Assembly (NCBI GenBank): GCA_009377495.1
Contig: WHTZ01000008.1
Coordinates: 62,001 to 126,000 of the forward strand
DNA length: 64,000 bases
Direction: 5' to 3'
Origin: Luteitalea sp.
GTDB taxonomy: Bacteria; Acidobacteriota; Vicinamibacteria; Vicinamibacterales; Vicinamibacteraceae
Position numbers and translations under genes: made by a program. The notes beneath the pieces are model-generated. The model was not told where the DNA came from. It saw nothing but the letters and a program-made list of their open reading frames with translations, and searched no databases. Below are positions 9,423 through 18,589 of this stretch, piece by piece. Position 1 is the stretch's first letter; every line of letters starts with the position of its first letter.

Positions 9423-9869
9423 ATGGACAAGCTCAAATTGGCCCTTTGGGGAACAGGCGCGCTGGTCGTCGCCATCCTTACTGGCTATCTCTACGGATGG
9501 TGGGGTGCCTCCGGGTTCGCCGAGCAGCGTGATCACGCAATGTTGCGCCTTCAGCTTTCCCAGGCGACCGCATTCGTGCTCGATGCGCGTGTCAACATCT
9601 ACACGACCAACTTCGGCAACGCCAGCAAGCAGCTCGAGCAAGCCAAACGCTACGTCGCTGCCGTGCGCCCACTGCTTCAGAGCCGGGGCCCACGTGACCA
9701 GGTCAAGGAGCTCGATGCTGCAGCCACGGCGATCGACGAGGCGCAGGCGCTCACGCGGAAGTTCAGTCAAGACGCGAACGGCCGGGCCGAGGATGCGGTA
9801 GAGCTCATTCGCGCGGTGTATTGGGCCACACCCTCCCCGGCGCCGGCACAGGGTGAGGTCACTCGATGA
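9423..9869 (+). CDS. Small membrane-anchored coiled-coil protein
   Basis: 148 residues with one N-terminal membrane helix (LALWGTGALVVAILTGYLYGWWG). A mostly helical region rich in Ala/Gln/Arg/Lys follows (QLEQAKRYVAAVRPLLQSRG, VKELDAAATAIDEAQALTRK) and is likely to form a coiled coil on the outer face. The family is not recognised. It starts 32 nt after the glycerate-kinase stop, so co-transcription is possible. Its last 11 nt overlap the end of the convergent secreted-protein gene. Confidence 0.65.
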   Translation: MDKLKLALWGTGALVVAILTGYLYGWWGASGFAEQRDHAMLRLQLSQATAFVLDARVNIYTTNFGNASKQLEQAKRYVAAVRPLLQSRGPRDQVKELDAAATAIDEAQALTRKFSQDANGRAEDAVELIRAVYWATPSPAPAQGEVTR

Positions 9870-10500
9870 TCGTGGCTTTGACCTCTACCGCGTACTCCTG
9901 ACCAGTGGACGGATCTCCTGATTGAGTCAGCGTCAGTGGCTTGCCGTTATCGAGCAAGAGGTTGAGTTGGCTTTCTGCATTGCCGAACGAGGGGTATGCC
10001 TGCGACTCCTTCCCAGAGCCTTTTGCCGGCAGAACAGACGAGAACGTGAGGGACAGATCGAGCCAGATCCTATCGTTGTCAAGGATCCGAATGCCAGCGT
10101 CGACATCGAAGCCGACGTCCTGATAGTTCATCCCCATGTTCGGCATCGCGTTCGCTATTGGTACTTTGATGCCCGAGCGTACCTTTCCCGTTGAACTATC
10201 CGCCACGACGAATGTCAGCGTCTTGCTCACAGGTGCGCCCCCCAATTGCTGCGTCACCGTCACCTCGACGTTGACGTTGCGGCTGGTGGCCGTTACCTGG
10301 GGCCCGGCATGACGGGGCGCAGGCTGCTGGCTGGGTGGCACGGCCTTGGTCGGCTCAGCAGGCTTGGCAGGTACGCCCGGCGGCTCCTGCGGCTCGGCTG
10401 GTACCGGCTCCTGAGCCTGCGGAGCCGCACCAACACACAACGCGAATCCCAGGATCACCGCAACAGTCGTGCGTGAGAAGAGATGTGTGGTTTGAGTCAT
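9859..10500 (-). CDS. Secreted hypothetical protein of the ECF sigma operon
   Basis: 213 residues: a signal peptide (TTVAVILGFALCVGAAPQAQ), a Pro/Glu/Lys-rich linker of about 40 residues, and a beta-rich C-terminal domain with NVNVEVTVTQQLGG, SKTLTFVVADSSTGKVRSG, IRILDNDRIWLDLSLTFSS and LTLTQSGDPSTGQEYAVEVK. I do not recognise the domain. Its ATG overlaps the stop of the upstream membrane protein by 4 nt, so it is the last gene of a sigma factor/membrane protein/secreted protein operon. It may be an envelope component whose status the sigma pair monitors; this is inference from gene order. Confidence 0.7.
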   Translation of the reverse strand: MTQTTHLFSRTTVAVILGFALCVGAAPQAQEPVPAEPQEPPGVPAKPAEPTKAVPPSQQPAPRHAGPQVTATSRNVNVEVTVTQQLGGAPVSKTLTFVVADSSTGKVRSGIKVPIANAMPNMGMNYQDVGFDVDAGIRILDNDRIWLDLSLTFSSVLPAKGSGKESQAYPSFGNAESQLNLLLDNGKPLTLTQSGDPSTGQEYAVEVKATIIE

Positions 10501-11081
10501 TCGTCACCTCTAGGGTCGAAATCGCCACGCGGGGAATCCTCGTTTGGCGTGGCACGGGCATCCAATGGCGTGATCACAATCTCCGGAATCACAATAGGCG
10601 CCGGTTCCGGCAGCGGTTCGTCAGCCGCCGGCCACTCGTCCAGTAACACTTCCGGTGGCAACTGGTGAAGTGCTTCGACGTAAGCCGCCAGCTTTGCCTG
10701 ACTCACCTCAGCCTCGCGTGCGAGCTGAGCGTGCGTCGTTTTCATATCTCTGAGAATGGCTGACCGTAGATCCGCCGCGGGTGGAATCGCGGACGGCGGT
10801 CGAAGGGGAGCGAGTGTCGCGATCTGCGTGTCGAGGACGTCTTGTTCACCGTTGTCGCGGAGTGTCCAAAGTCCTACGCCCGCTGCCGCCACTAGCAATG
10901 CGGCGGTCGCCAGAGCGGGTTGGAGCCAGCGAGAGCGTCCGAGACTCGTCGGGCCCACGGCGGTCACGCGCGCGCGAATGCGGTGCATGTGTTCGGGTGG
11001 CGCGTCGCGCTCGACGAGCGACCGAACACCGTGATCGATGAGCGTTTCGAGCTTGTCGCCTTGCACTGGGCGGTCTGTCAT
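10497..11081 (-). CDS. Putative membrane anti-sigma factor
   Basis: 194 residues with one membrane helix in the middle (WLQPALATAALLVAAAGVGLWTL). It has an Arg/His-containing cytoplasmic N-terminal part (about 50 residues) and a Pro-rich extracytoplasmic part. The start overlaps the stop of the ECF sigma gene by 4 nt, and the topology is that expected of an anti-sigma factor. No clear zinc-binding His-x3-Cys-x2-Cys motif is visible, so it is not a typical ZAS protein. The C-terminal half (VSQAKLAAYVEALHQLPPEV) has some heavy-metal-resistor-like helical character. The function is inferred from position and topology. Confidence 0.6.
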   Translation of the reverse strand: MTDRPVQGDKLETLIDHGVRSLVERDAPPEHMHRIRARVTAVGPTSLGRSRWLQPALATAALLVAAAGVGLWTLRDNGEQDVLDTQIATLAPLRPPSAIPPAADLRSAILRDMKTTHAQLAREAEVSQAKLAAYVEALHQLPPEVLLDEWPAADEPLPEPAPIVIPEIVITPLDARATPNEDSPRGDFDPRGDE

Positions 11082-11671
11082 CTTCCATACCCCAGTCGCG
11101 CGAGCTTTTCGCGCAGCACTTTTCGCGCCTCAGAGACGCGCCACTTCAGTGTGCCCACAGGGATGTCGAGCACCGTGGCAATCTCCTCGTAGGTCGCATC
11201 CCGTGTGCCCGCCATGAGCAGCGGGTCGCGCAGGCGTCGCGGCAGCGATCGAATCAGCTTGCGCACGACCGTTTCCTGCTCCGCGGCAAGCAGTAACTGC
11301 TCAGGAGAGCTCGCGGGTGCGATATGTCCACGACTGTTCGCCGCGACCCTTCCGGCTCTCGACCCATCGAATGCATCGTCAGCCCCGGTCACCACCACGC
11401 GCAGCCAGCGACGCACGCTGCGGCGGCGATCGAGCGCCTTCCGCCAGGCGATTGCGAGCAACCAGGTCCGAAAGCTCGCCTCCCCCCGAAACGACGCCAA
11501 ACGCCGATGTACCGTGACCCACGCCTCCTGCGCGACGTCGTCAGCCTCGGCGGCATCGGGAAGCGCCGCCAGGACGGCCCGGTAGACGGCACGGCCGTGC
11601 CGCTCGACCAGCGCGGCGAACGCGGCGGCGTCTCCGTGGCGGGCGCGCCCGACCAGCTCCGCATCCGTCAC
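11078..11671 (-). CDS. ECF-type RNA polymerase sigma factor
   Basis: About 197 residues starting at GTG 11671 (VTDAELVGRARHGDAAAF); a second GTG at 11680 is also possible. Region 2 is visible as ALPDAAEADDVAQEAWVTVHRR and GEASFRTWLLAIAWRKALDRRR. Region 4 is SLPRRLRDPLLMAGTRDATYEEIATVLDIPVGTLKWRVSEAR, a clear sigma70 region 4 HTH. The open frame runs further upstream, but that extension is antisense to rnr. It is the first gene of a three-gene operon with tight overlaps. Its start lies only about 30 nt from the divergent rnr start, so the two promoters must overlap each other's 5' regions. Confidence 0.9.
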   Translation of the reverse strand: MTDAELVGRARHGDAAAFAALVERHGRAVYRAVLAALPDAAEADDVAQEAWVTVHRRLASFRGEASFRTWLLAIAWRKALDRRRSVRRWLRVVVTGADDAFDGSRAGRVAANSRGHIAPASSPEQLLLAAEQETVVRKLIRSLPRRLRDPLLMAGTRDATYEEIATVLDIPVGTLKWRVSEARKVLREKLARLGYGR

Positions 11672-11701
11672 GGCGGTCACACACCCTGTAGACTGGTGGA
11701 C

Positions 11702-14041
11702 ATGGCGCCCGGTTGGAAAATGTCGTCTCAGGACCAGATCCTCGAACGCATTCGCGCACGCGTGGCCCACCCTGCCAAGGTCCAGGAGCTCATGCGGACG
11801 CTCGAAATCCCGTCGTCGCAGCGAGCGGTCTTCCGCCGCCAGCTCGAAGCGCTCGTGTCGAGCGGGGCTCTCATTGAGACGCGTGGCAAGCATTATGGCC
11901 TACCCGAGCTGATGGACTTGGTCGTCGGTCGTGTCAGCGTGCACCCGCAGGGCTTCGCGTTCGTCACACCGGAACATGCCATCGAGGGCCTCGTTGGCGA
12001 CCTCTACGTCGCCGGGACGCACGTCAACGAGGCGATGCACCGTGACCGCGTCGTCGCCCGCATCGAGCGGCATCGGCCCGACGGTCGCGCGGAGGGACGC
12101 ATCCTGCGCATCCTCGAGCGCGCGGCAACAACCGTCGTGGGGCGCTTCGATCTCGATGCACAAGGCTTGCAGTTCGTGGTGCCCTTCCACCGGCGATTGC
12201 TGATGGACATCCAGGTGCCGCGTGGTGAACAGCACCGAGCCAAGCCTGGACAGATGGTCGCTGTCGAGATCACCCGCTGGCCGACACCTACCAGAAATCC
12301 GCTCGGGCGGGTCGTCGAGGTGCTGGGAGATATCGACGCGCCCGGTGTCGACACCACCATCATCATCCGCAAGTGGAGCATACCGGAGGCGCATAGCCCC
12401 GATGCGATTGCCGAAGCCACGCGGCTCGGCACGACCGTCGCGCGGCGCGACGTCGCCGGGCGCACGGACTTCCGCGACCTCGACATCGTCACCATCGACG
12501 GCGAGCACGCGCGCGACTTCGATGATGCAATCTCCATTGAGAAAGCTCCAAAAGGCCACTACCTGCTGGGCGTGCACATTGCCGATGTGTCGCACTACGT
12601 TCGCGAAGGCAGTGTGCTCGACGAGGAGGCGGGCGACCGCGGCACATCCGTGTACTTCCCGGAGCGAGCCGTCCACATGTTTCCGTCAGAGCTTGCGACT
12701 GGGCTCTGTAGCCTCAATCCAGACGTCGATCGTCTCGTGCAGTCGGTCCTGATGGAGATCGACCGCCGTGGCAATGTGGTGGACTACTCGATTCACGACG
12801 GCATCATTCACAGCCGCGCGCGAATGACCTACACCGCGGTCAACGCGATCCTGACCGAGCAGGATGAGGCGCTGCGTACCGAGCACGCCACGCTCGTGCC
12901 GCGCTTCGAGCTGATGCGCGAGCTCTTCGAGATCCTCAACGCGCGGCGCGTGCGTCGCGGATCAATTGACTTCGATCTCCCGGAGCCTCAAGTCATCCTG
13001 GACGCCGCCGGCATGATCGAGAACATCCTCCCGGCAGCGCGCAATGTCGCGCACCGGATCATCGAGGAGTTCATGCTGCTCGCCAACGAGACCGTGGCGC
13101 GACACCTGGCGGACCACGGTGTGCCGACGCTCTTTCGCGTTCACGAGCCGCCAGACGCGCTGAAGGTCGAGGAGTTCGACGAGTTCATCGCCACGCTCGG
13201 GTACGGCCTCAGCGTTCCACCACATCTCGTCCAGCCCAAACATTTTCAACGGCTCGTCGATCGGATTCGCAACAAGCCGGAAGAGCGCCCCATTGCCGCA
13301 CTCATGCTGCGCACCATGCAGAAGGCGCGGTACGACACGGCCAACCTCGGACACTTCGGATTGGCCACCGAGTTCTACACACACTTCACGTCCCCGATCC
13401 GACGCTACCCTGACCTCATCGTCCATCGCACGCTTCGCGAGCTTCGCCACGGCCGGTTGACGCCGGAAATCGCCACCGATCGCGCCGACGAGCTGCCAGA
13501 CGTGGCACGGCATTCCTCGGAGATGGAGCGTCGGGGAGACGAAGCCGAGCGCGAGCTCTTACAGTGGAAGAAAGTTCGCTTCATGGCGAACAAGGTCGGT
13601 GACGAATTCGATGGGTACATCACGGGCGTGGCGCCGTTCGGCCTCTTCGTCGAGCTCGTCGAGCACTTCGTCGAGGGCATGGTCCGCGTCTCGACGATGG
13701 CCGACGACTACTATCGGTTCGTCGAGAGGGCGCACGTGTTGCGGGGAGAGAGCACGCACAAGGTCTATCGACTCGGCGACCACGTGCGCGTCCAGGTCGT
13801 GCGTGTCGACTTGGAGCGGCGGCAAGTCGACCTCGGGCTCGTGGAGATTCTCGAGAAGCTGCGAAGAGAAGGGGTCAGGGGTCAGGGCTCAGGGGTCAGA
13901 CAGGGCTCAGCGATGAGGGGAAAGGGAGCAGGGGGGAAGGGGCGTCGCGCCGCGGGCCGAAGCACGAAGCGTGAAAGCGGGCAGCGGCCCGGCAGGCACG
14001 AGCGAGCAGCTCGCAAGGGAACGGGGAGGCGCCGGTCGTGA
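11702..14041 (+). CDS. rnr: Ribonuclease R
   Basis: 3'-5' processive exoribonuclease that degrades structured RNA. 779 residues from ATG 11702 (GGTGG upstream); ATG 11720 is the alternative. The order is an N-terminal winged-helix/cold-shock part, then the RNB domain with VTIDGEHARDFDDAISIEK (catalytic aspartates), VADVSHYVREGSVLDEEA-type residues and HFTSPIRRYPDLIVHR, then an S1 domain (FDGYITGVAPFGLFVELVE). The last 55 or so residues are Gly/Arg/Lys-rich and begin in a GGGGTCAG-repeat stretch (13871-13910). Basic RNase R tails are normal, but here the start of the tail is repeat-derived. The stop overlaps the selB start by 4 nt. Confidence 0.95.
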   Translation: MAPGWKMSSQDQILERIRARVAHPAKVQELMRTLEIPSSQRAVFRRQLEALVSSGALIETRGKHYGLPELMDLVVGRVSVHPQGFAFVTPEHAIEGLVGDLYVAGTHVNEAMHRDRVVARIERHRPDGRAEGRILRILERAATTVVGRFDLDAQGLQFVVPFHRRLLMDIQVPRGEQHRAKPGQMVAVEITRWPTPTRNPLGRVVEVLGDIDAPGVDTTIIIRKWSIPEAHSPDAIAEATRLGTTVARRDVAGRTDFRDLDIVTIDGEHARDFDDAISIEKAPKGHYLLGVHIADVSHYVREGSVLDEEAGDRGTSVYFPERAVHMFPSELATGLCSLNPDVDRLVQSVLMEIDRRGNVVDYSIHDGIIHSRARMTYTAVNAILTEQDEALRTEHATLVPRFELMRELFEILNARRVRRGSIDFDLPEPQVILDAAGMIENILPAARNVAHRIIEEFMLLANETVARHLADHGVPTLFRVHEPPDALKVEEFDEFIATLGYGLSVPPHLVQPKHFQRLVDRIRNKPEERPIAALMLRTMQKARYDTANLGHFGLATEFYTHFTSPIRRYPDLIVHRTLRELRHGRLTPEIATDRADELPDVARHSSEMERRGDEAERELLQWKKVRFMANKVGDEFDGYITGVAPFGLFVELVEHFVEGMVRVSTMADDYYRFVERAHVLRGESTHKVYRLGDHVRVQVVRVDLERRQVDLGLVEILEKLRREGVRGQGSGVRQGSAMRGKGAGGKGRRAAGRSTKRESGQRPGRHERAARKGTGRRRS
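13871..13910. repeat. GGGGTCAG-type direct repeats within the rnr 3' end
   Basis: Tandem-like words GGGGTCAG, GGGTCAGGGCTC, AGGGGTCAG and CAGGGCTCAG follow each other inside the rnr reading frame and code for Gly/Val/Arg/Gln/Ser. Related words (CAGGGCTCAGGGGC) occur in the tonB downstream hairpin at 20150-20180. Confidence 0.65.
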
Positions 14042-16002
14042 AGCATATCGTGATTGGCACGGCCGGTCACATCGACCACGGGAAGAGCGCCCTGGTGCGG
14101 GCGCTCACCGGCACCGATCCAGACCGACTCAAAGAGGAGAAGGCGCGCGGCATTACCATCGATCTCGGGTTTGCCTCGTACGAGCAGGGTGACGTGACCG
14201 TGGCGTTCGTGGACGTGCCGGGCCACGAGCGTTTCGTGAAGAACATGCTCGCCGGTGCGACAGGTATCGATGGCGTGCTCTTCGTCGTGGCGGCTGACGA
14301 GTCCGTGATGCCACAGACCCGCGAGCACCTGGATATCTGTCGCATGTTGGAGGTGCCGGTGGGGGTCATCGCGCTCACGAAATGCGATCTGGTCGATCCG
14401 GAAGTGCTCGAGCTGGTGCGTCTCGAAGTGCGTGAGCTCGTCGCGGGCACGTTTCTGCAGGATGTACCCATGGTCGCGGTATCGGCGCGCACGCGTGAAG
14501 GGCTGGAGACCCTGCACGCCGCACTCGATGAGCTGCCACAGCGCGCCAAGCCACGCGTCCACGACACGCCCGCCAGACTCCCCATCGATCGCGTCTTTTC
14601 AATCAAGGGCTTCGGCACGGTTGTGACCGGCACGCTGGTCGCAGGTACGATCATGGTGGGTGAAGACCTCGTGGTGATGCCGCAGGGGCGCGTGGTGAAG
14701 GTGCGAGGCCTGCAGGTCCACGGCCGTCCCGTCGAGCGCGCCACGGTCGGACAGCGCACCGCGATCAATCTGCAAGGGATTGCCGTGGACGAGATCGTGC
14801 GGGGCGATACACTTACAGCCGCCGCGGCCCTGTCGGTGAGCCGTCGGCTGGACGTCGTGATCGAGCTCGTGGAGTCGGCACGGCCTCTGCCGCACGGCGC
14901 GCGCGTGCGGTTTCACGTGGGGACCACAGAGGTGCTCGGCCGGGTCGCGTTGGTCGAGGTGGAAGACCGACATGCGGCCCTCGACGCCGCTGCCGCAAAC
15001 GGCCGCACGATTTCGCCCGGTGGCCGGGCATACGCGCGTGTGCGCCTCGAGCGGTCCATTCCAACCGTCAGGGGCGATCGCTTCGTGCTGCGAGCGTATT
15101 CGCCTCCCATGACGATTGGCGGCGGAGCCGTGCTGGATCCGGTCCCACCACCGGGGGCGACGCGGAGCGAGGCGACCCGTGCGCGTTTTGCCACCCTGGA
15201 TCCGGCGCGACACCTGACGGCGCGAGTACCGCACGCGGCCGATCTGGCGGCGCTGCGATGCTTGCTGCAATACGCGGCCGCGGAGGGGTTATTGCCCGCC
15301 GCGCTGACCTCGCGCGTGGGGCTCACGTTGTCGAGCGCCGCTACGGTCACGCGCGCGCTCGTCGACGGGCATGAGGCGCTGCACGTGGGTGATCGCGTTG
15401 TTGCAAGGAGCGTGACAGACGCGCTGGGCCGAGCCCTCGTCGAGCTCGTACAGCGACATCACGAGACCGATCCGCTGTCGGAGGGGATGCCGAGAGAGGA
15501 AGTACGCACCCGGCTGTTTCGCCATGCGCCGCAGGCCGTCTTCGATGAGGTCGTGACGGCGCTGCACACTGCGGGCCGGGTGACCGGCACCGAGCGCTTG
15601 GCGCTTGCCTCGCATCGGCCGGCGCTGTCGGAGGAGGAAGGTGATGCGGTCCGGCGCATCGAAGCGGCGAGTGAGCAGTGTGGTTTGGCTGCGCTTACCG
15701 AATCTGGGCTCGCCGAGGTCACGCGCCAGCCGCCACGAATCGTCGCGCGAGCCGTGCTGTGGCTGTTACGCGACAAGCGACTGGCGCGCGTTGGGGAGCT
15801 GCTCGTGCCAGGGCGAGAGTTGATCCGTCTCGAAGAAAGCGTGGCGGCCGTTCGTCGCGCCGCGAACAAGCCTGTGTTCGTTGACGTCGGCTGGTTCAAG
15901 GAGCGCTACGGCCTGACGCGCAAGCACGCCATTCCGTTGTTGGAGTACCTGGATCGCGAGAGAGTGACCCGCCGCGTCGGCGACAAACGGGAGATTCTCT
16001 AG
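14038..16002 (+). CDS. selB: Selenocysteine-specific elongation factor
   Basis: 654-residue EF-Tu-like GTPase that brings Sec-tRNA(Sec) to UGA codons with a SECIS element. G1 is GHIDHGKSAL (about residues 10-19), switch region EKARGITIDLGFA, G3 DVPGHERF, G4 TKCD. Domain 2 contains RVFSIKGFGTVVTGTLVAG. The C-terminal 250 residues carry the winged-helix repeats that read SECIS (ALVELVQRHHETDPLSEGMP, FVDVGWFKERYGLTRKHAIPLLEYLDR). GTG start overlaps the rnr stop. selA, selD and tRNA-Sec are not in the window, and I saw no selenoprotein gene here. Confidence 0.93.
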   Translation: MKHIVIGTAGHIDHGKSALVRALTGTDPDRLKEEKARGITIDLGFASYEQGDVTVAFVDVPGHERFVKNMLAGATGIDGVLFVVAADESVMPQTREHLDICRMLEVPVGVIALTKCDLVDPEVLELVRLEVRELVAGTFLQDVPMVAVSARTREGLETLHAALDELPQRAKPRVHDTPARLPIDRVFSIKGFGTVVTGTLVAGTIMVGEDLVVMPQGRVVKVRGLQVHGRPVERATVGQRTAINLQGIAVDEIVRGDTLTAAAALSVSRRLDVVIELVESARPLPHGARVRFHVGTTEVLGRVALVEVEDRHAALDAAAANGRTISPGGRAYARVRLERSIPTVRGDRFVLRAYSPPMTIGGGAVLDPVPPPGATRSEATRARFATLDPARHLTARVPHAADLAALRCLLQYAAAEGLLPAALTSRVGLTLSSAATVTRALVDGHEALHVGDRVVARSVTDALGRALVELVQRHHETDPLSEGMPREEVRTRLFRHAPQAVFDEVVTALHTAGRVTGTERLALASHRPALSEEEGDAVRRIEAASEQCGLAALTESGLAEVTRQPPRIVARAVLWLLRDKRLARVGELLVPGRELIRLEESVAAVRRAANKPVFVDVGWFKERYGLTRKHAIPLLEYLDRERVTRRVGDKREIL

Positions 16003-16026
16003 TGTACCGGTGTCCTGGGGCGGGCA

Positions 16027-16206
16027 CTAGCTTTCGGGCTTCGTCTTGTCGGTCGGCTCCTCGCGAACCGAGGCCTTGAAATTTTTAATGCCCTTGCCGA
16101 GACCGCCCATCACTTCAGGGAGCCGGCTGGCGCCGAACACCAACAGGACGATGAAGAGAATGATCAGCAGTTCCGGCAGGCCGACGGGTCCGATTAGCGA
16201 GAACAT
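16027..16206 (-). CDS. tatA: Twin-arginine translocase subunit TatA/E
   Basis: 59 residues from ATG 16206 with a strong GGAGGTCGCC ribosome site. One N-terminal membrane helix ([17 protein letters not shown]) is followed by the amphipathic hinge [21 protein letters not shown], the standard TatA/TatE pattern including the FG-x-x-x-LP motif. A Lys/Glu-rich tail closes the protein. TatA oligomers form the pore that exports folded proteins. tatB and tatC are not adjacent. A longer in-frame GTG start exists but lacks a ribosome site. Confidence 0.93.
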   Translation of the reverse strand: MFSLIGPVGLPELLIILFIVLLVFGASRLPEVMGGLGKGIKNFKASVREEPTDKTKPES

Positions 16207-16227
16207 GGCGACCTCCGTGTGCATACG

Positions 16228-17166
16228 ATGATTCTAGCACCAAGTACGCCTGAGTCGGCGGCCAATGACACCCCCGCCCCAACGAGGCGACGACGCGGGA
16301 GGTGGGTCTCGGTCGTGACCGGCTTGGCGACGCTAGCGGCGCTGACGGTTCCGATGGCCGGCGTCCAGGGCCTCGCGTCTGGCCAGTATACGTCCGGCGT
16401 CGAGCTCGTGGAGGTCTATGCCACGGTGACGGGCCGCGACGGGCGGCCGGTGAGCGACTTGGCCCGTGATGAGTTCGAGGTGCGGGAAGAGGGCGTGGCG
16501 CAACCGATTGCCGCGTTCGCGACCGGCGCGCTGTCGTTGTCGGTGGCGCTGGCCGTCGATCGCTCGTTTAGCATGCGCGGCGACCCGCTGCGGCTGGCCA
16601 AGTCGGCCGCGCACCGATTTATCGGGGAGCTGCAGCCCGAGGACCGCGTCATGCTGGTGGCCATTGGCGGCGAAGTCGAAACGATCGTGCCGTTGACGAC
16701 CGACCGAATCGTGCTGCACCGAGCGATCGAGGCGCTCGACTCGTGGGGCACGACGCCGATTTACGATGCCGTCATTGCGGCGTTCGACAGCATCGAACAT
16801 GCGCCTGGCCGCCGCGCGCTCGTCGTGCTGTCTGACGGGTACGAACGGTTTAGCAAGGCAACCGCCGAGGCGGCGCTCGGACGCGCTCGGCGGAGTGATG
16901 TCCTCGCCTATCCGATTGCGCTCGGGACCGAGCGGTCGCAGGTGTTGGACTGGTTGGCGGAAGTCACCGGCGGGCGATCCTTTCTCGTGAAGCGGCCCGA
17001 TCGACTCGCGCCGACGTTCGGTCAGATCGCGCGGGAGCTGCGGCATCAATACTTGCTCGGCTACGTCCCACGTCCGCGCGGACAACACGGCTATCGACGC
17101 ATCGAGGTCAGCGTGAAGCGCAAGGATCTTTCCGTTCGCGCGCGCGCGGGCTATTACGCGCGCTGA
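16228..17166 (+). CDS. VWFA-related secreted protein (acidobacterial type)
   Basis: 312 residues. An Arg-rich N-terminus ([12 protein letters not shown]) leads into a hydrophobic signal segment. The body has the arrangement of the VWFA-related domain common in Acidobacteriota: [21 protein letters not shown], an [13 protein letters not shown] strand, then a VWA fold with [14 protein letters not shown] (a modified DxSxS metal site), VVLSDGYER and the C-terminal [19 protein letters not shown]. The expected Asp-x-Ser-x-Ser is read here as D-R-S-F-S. The gene is divergent from tatA. GTG 16219 is an alternative start. Function is unknown; an envelope adhesion or scaffolding role is usual for VWA proteins. 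Confidence 0.85.
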   Translation: MILAPSTPESAANDTPAPTRRRRGRWVSVVTGLATLAALTVPMAGVQGLASGQYTSGVELVEVYATVTGRDGRPVSDLARDEFEVREEGVAQPIAAFATGALSLSVALAVDRSFSMRGDPLRLAKSAAHRFIGELQPEDRVMLVAIGGEVETIVPLTTDRIVLHRAIEALDSWGTTPIYDAVIAAFDSIEHAPGRRALVVLSDGYERFSKATAEAALGRARRSDVLAYPIALGTERSQVLDWLAEVTGGRSFLVKRPDRLAPTFGQIARELRHQYLLGYVPRPRGQHGYRRIEVSVKRKDLSVRARAGYYAR

Positions 17167-17203
17167 GCGCTCCTACCTCGACGCCCGCGCATGGACGAGG
17201 GCG

Positions 17204-18385
17204 CTACGTACGCTGAGCGGAGCGTTCGATGCGTACAAGCTGCCAGGCAAGACGAAGCTCACAGGTGCGGAGGAGCCGGCGCTTGAGGCCGCGATAGGGC
17301 TGCTGTCCGGCGACGAGGTCGCACATAATCGTCCGCACGCGGTGACTCCGTTGCAGGGCGTGTACGAGTAGGTGAATGAACGGCCCCGTGAACAGGCCGC
17401 GCTTCCAGCGCGACGCGTGCTCGATCTCCGGGTAGATCTCGGCGGCTAGCGCTCGGTGGTAGCGTCGCGGTCCGTCGGCTGCGGCCAGTGCCTCAGCGGC
17501 AAGCTCGCCCGAGCGCAGCGCGAAATAAATCCCCTCTCGCGTCATAGGATCGGCGAGACCGCCCGCGTCGCCGACGAGCAGCCACCGTGGTCCTGATGGG
17601 CGCTCCTCGGCAAGGTCTGTCGCGTTGAGCGAGGGAATGGGCCAGGAGTAGGACTCCATGCGCGCACCATCCGCCAGTCGCGTTTCCGCTATCCAGTCAG
17701 CGAGGATGCGTCGCAGCGGGTCAGGCTTCGTCTCGTCCGCCTGGGCACCAATACCGATAGCGAGATGATCCGGCCGCGGGAACGACCAGATATACCCCTG
17801 CGGCTTCGGCACGAAGCGAATGATGATCTCGCTCGCGCTCAGGCCATGCGCAAACACGCCGGTCGTGAACGAGAGCTGATGCCGGGCGAATGGCTTCGCG
17901 ACCCGTCGCCGGACCAGGCTATTGGCGCCGTCCGCGCCGATCACGAAATCGCTGCGATACGTGCGAGCGGCCGTGACGAGACGCACACCGTCGGGCGAGA
18001 CCTCGACGTCGCGTACACGTTCGGCACACCACGTCGCACCAGCGTCGACGGCCGCGCGGACCAGCGCCAGGTCGAAGGTTGTCCGACTGAACACCAGCAA
18101 CGAGCTGTTCGGGCCGTGACCTTGGGCGTGCAGCGCGACACTCGCGCCGTCCGAGTGGGAGGCCTCGAAGCGCGCTCGCTCAACGACCGCGGCAGATGCT
18201 CGGTGTGTGCGAAGGGCGGCCGCGACGAGCGCGAACGCGCGGCCCGTGACACCGCCGCCACACGGTTTCTCGCGTGGGTGGGAGGCATCGAAGAGGCCCA
18301 CGTGCGCGCCGCGTCGTGCGAGCTCATGCGCGGCCCAAGCGCCAGCAGGACCGGCGCCAACGATGGCGACATCGAAATGCTGCAT
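17204..18385 (-). CDS. FAD-dependent oxidoreductase, geranylgeranyl-reductase family
   Basis: 393 residues. The N-terminal FAD-binding motif is DVAIVGAGPAGAWAAHELARRG, followed by HPREKPCGGGVTGRAF (the CGGG loop of geranylgeranyl reductases), VIGADGANSLVRR, and the second FAD motif LLVGDAGGLADPMTREGIYFALRSGELAAEAL. These are the markers of the group that reduces isoprenoid double bonds, for instance in quinone or lipid side chains. The substrate cannot be read from the sequence. It converges with the VWFA gene and is monocistronic as far as visible. Confidence 0.87.
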   Translation of the reverse strand: MQHFDVAIVGAGPAGAWAAHELARRGAHVGLFDASHPREKPCGGGVTGRAFALVAAALRTHRASAAVVERARFEASHSDGASVALHAQGHGPNSSLLVFSRTTFDLALVRAAVDAGATWCAERVRDVEVSPDGVRLVTAARTYRSDFVIGADGANSLVRRRVAKPFARHQLSFTTGVFAHGLSASEIIIRFVPKPQGYIWSFPRPDHLAIGIGAQADETKPDPLRRILADWIAETRLADGARMESYSWPIPSLNATDLAEERPSGPRWLLVGDAGGLADPMTREGIYFALRSGELAAEALAAADGPRRYHRALAAEIYPEIEHASRWKRGLFTGPFIHLLVHALQRSHRVRTIMCDLVAGQQPYRGLKRRLLRTCELRLAWQLVRIERSAQRT

Positions 18386-18589
18386 TCTTTGTCAATGCCC
18401 AATGCCCAATTGCACACGGCACAATGTAAGCAAACGCTGCACTGGGGTGGCACGTCCGCCCATCGGCAGACATTTCCCGCCACAGCCCGCGGCATTCTGA
18501 CACAATCTGCCCAGGGCGGGACAAGCCTCGCTCGTGAGGGGTGCGCGCATCTGCCTTAATGTGTGCGTAGAGTTGCGCTAGAGTAGGGT

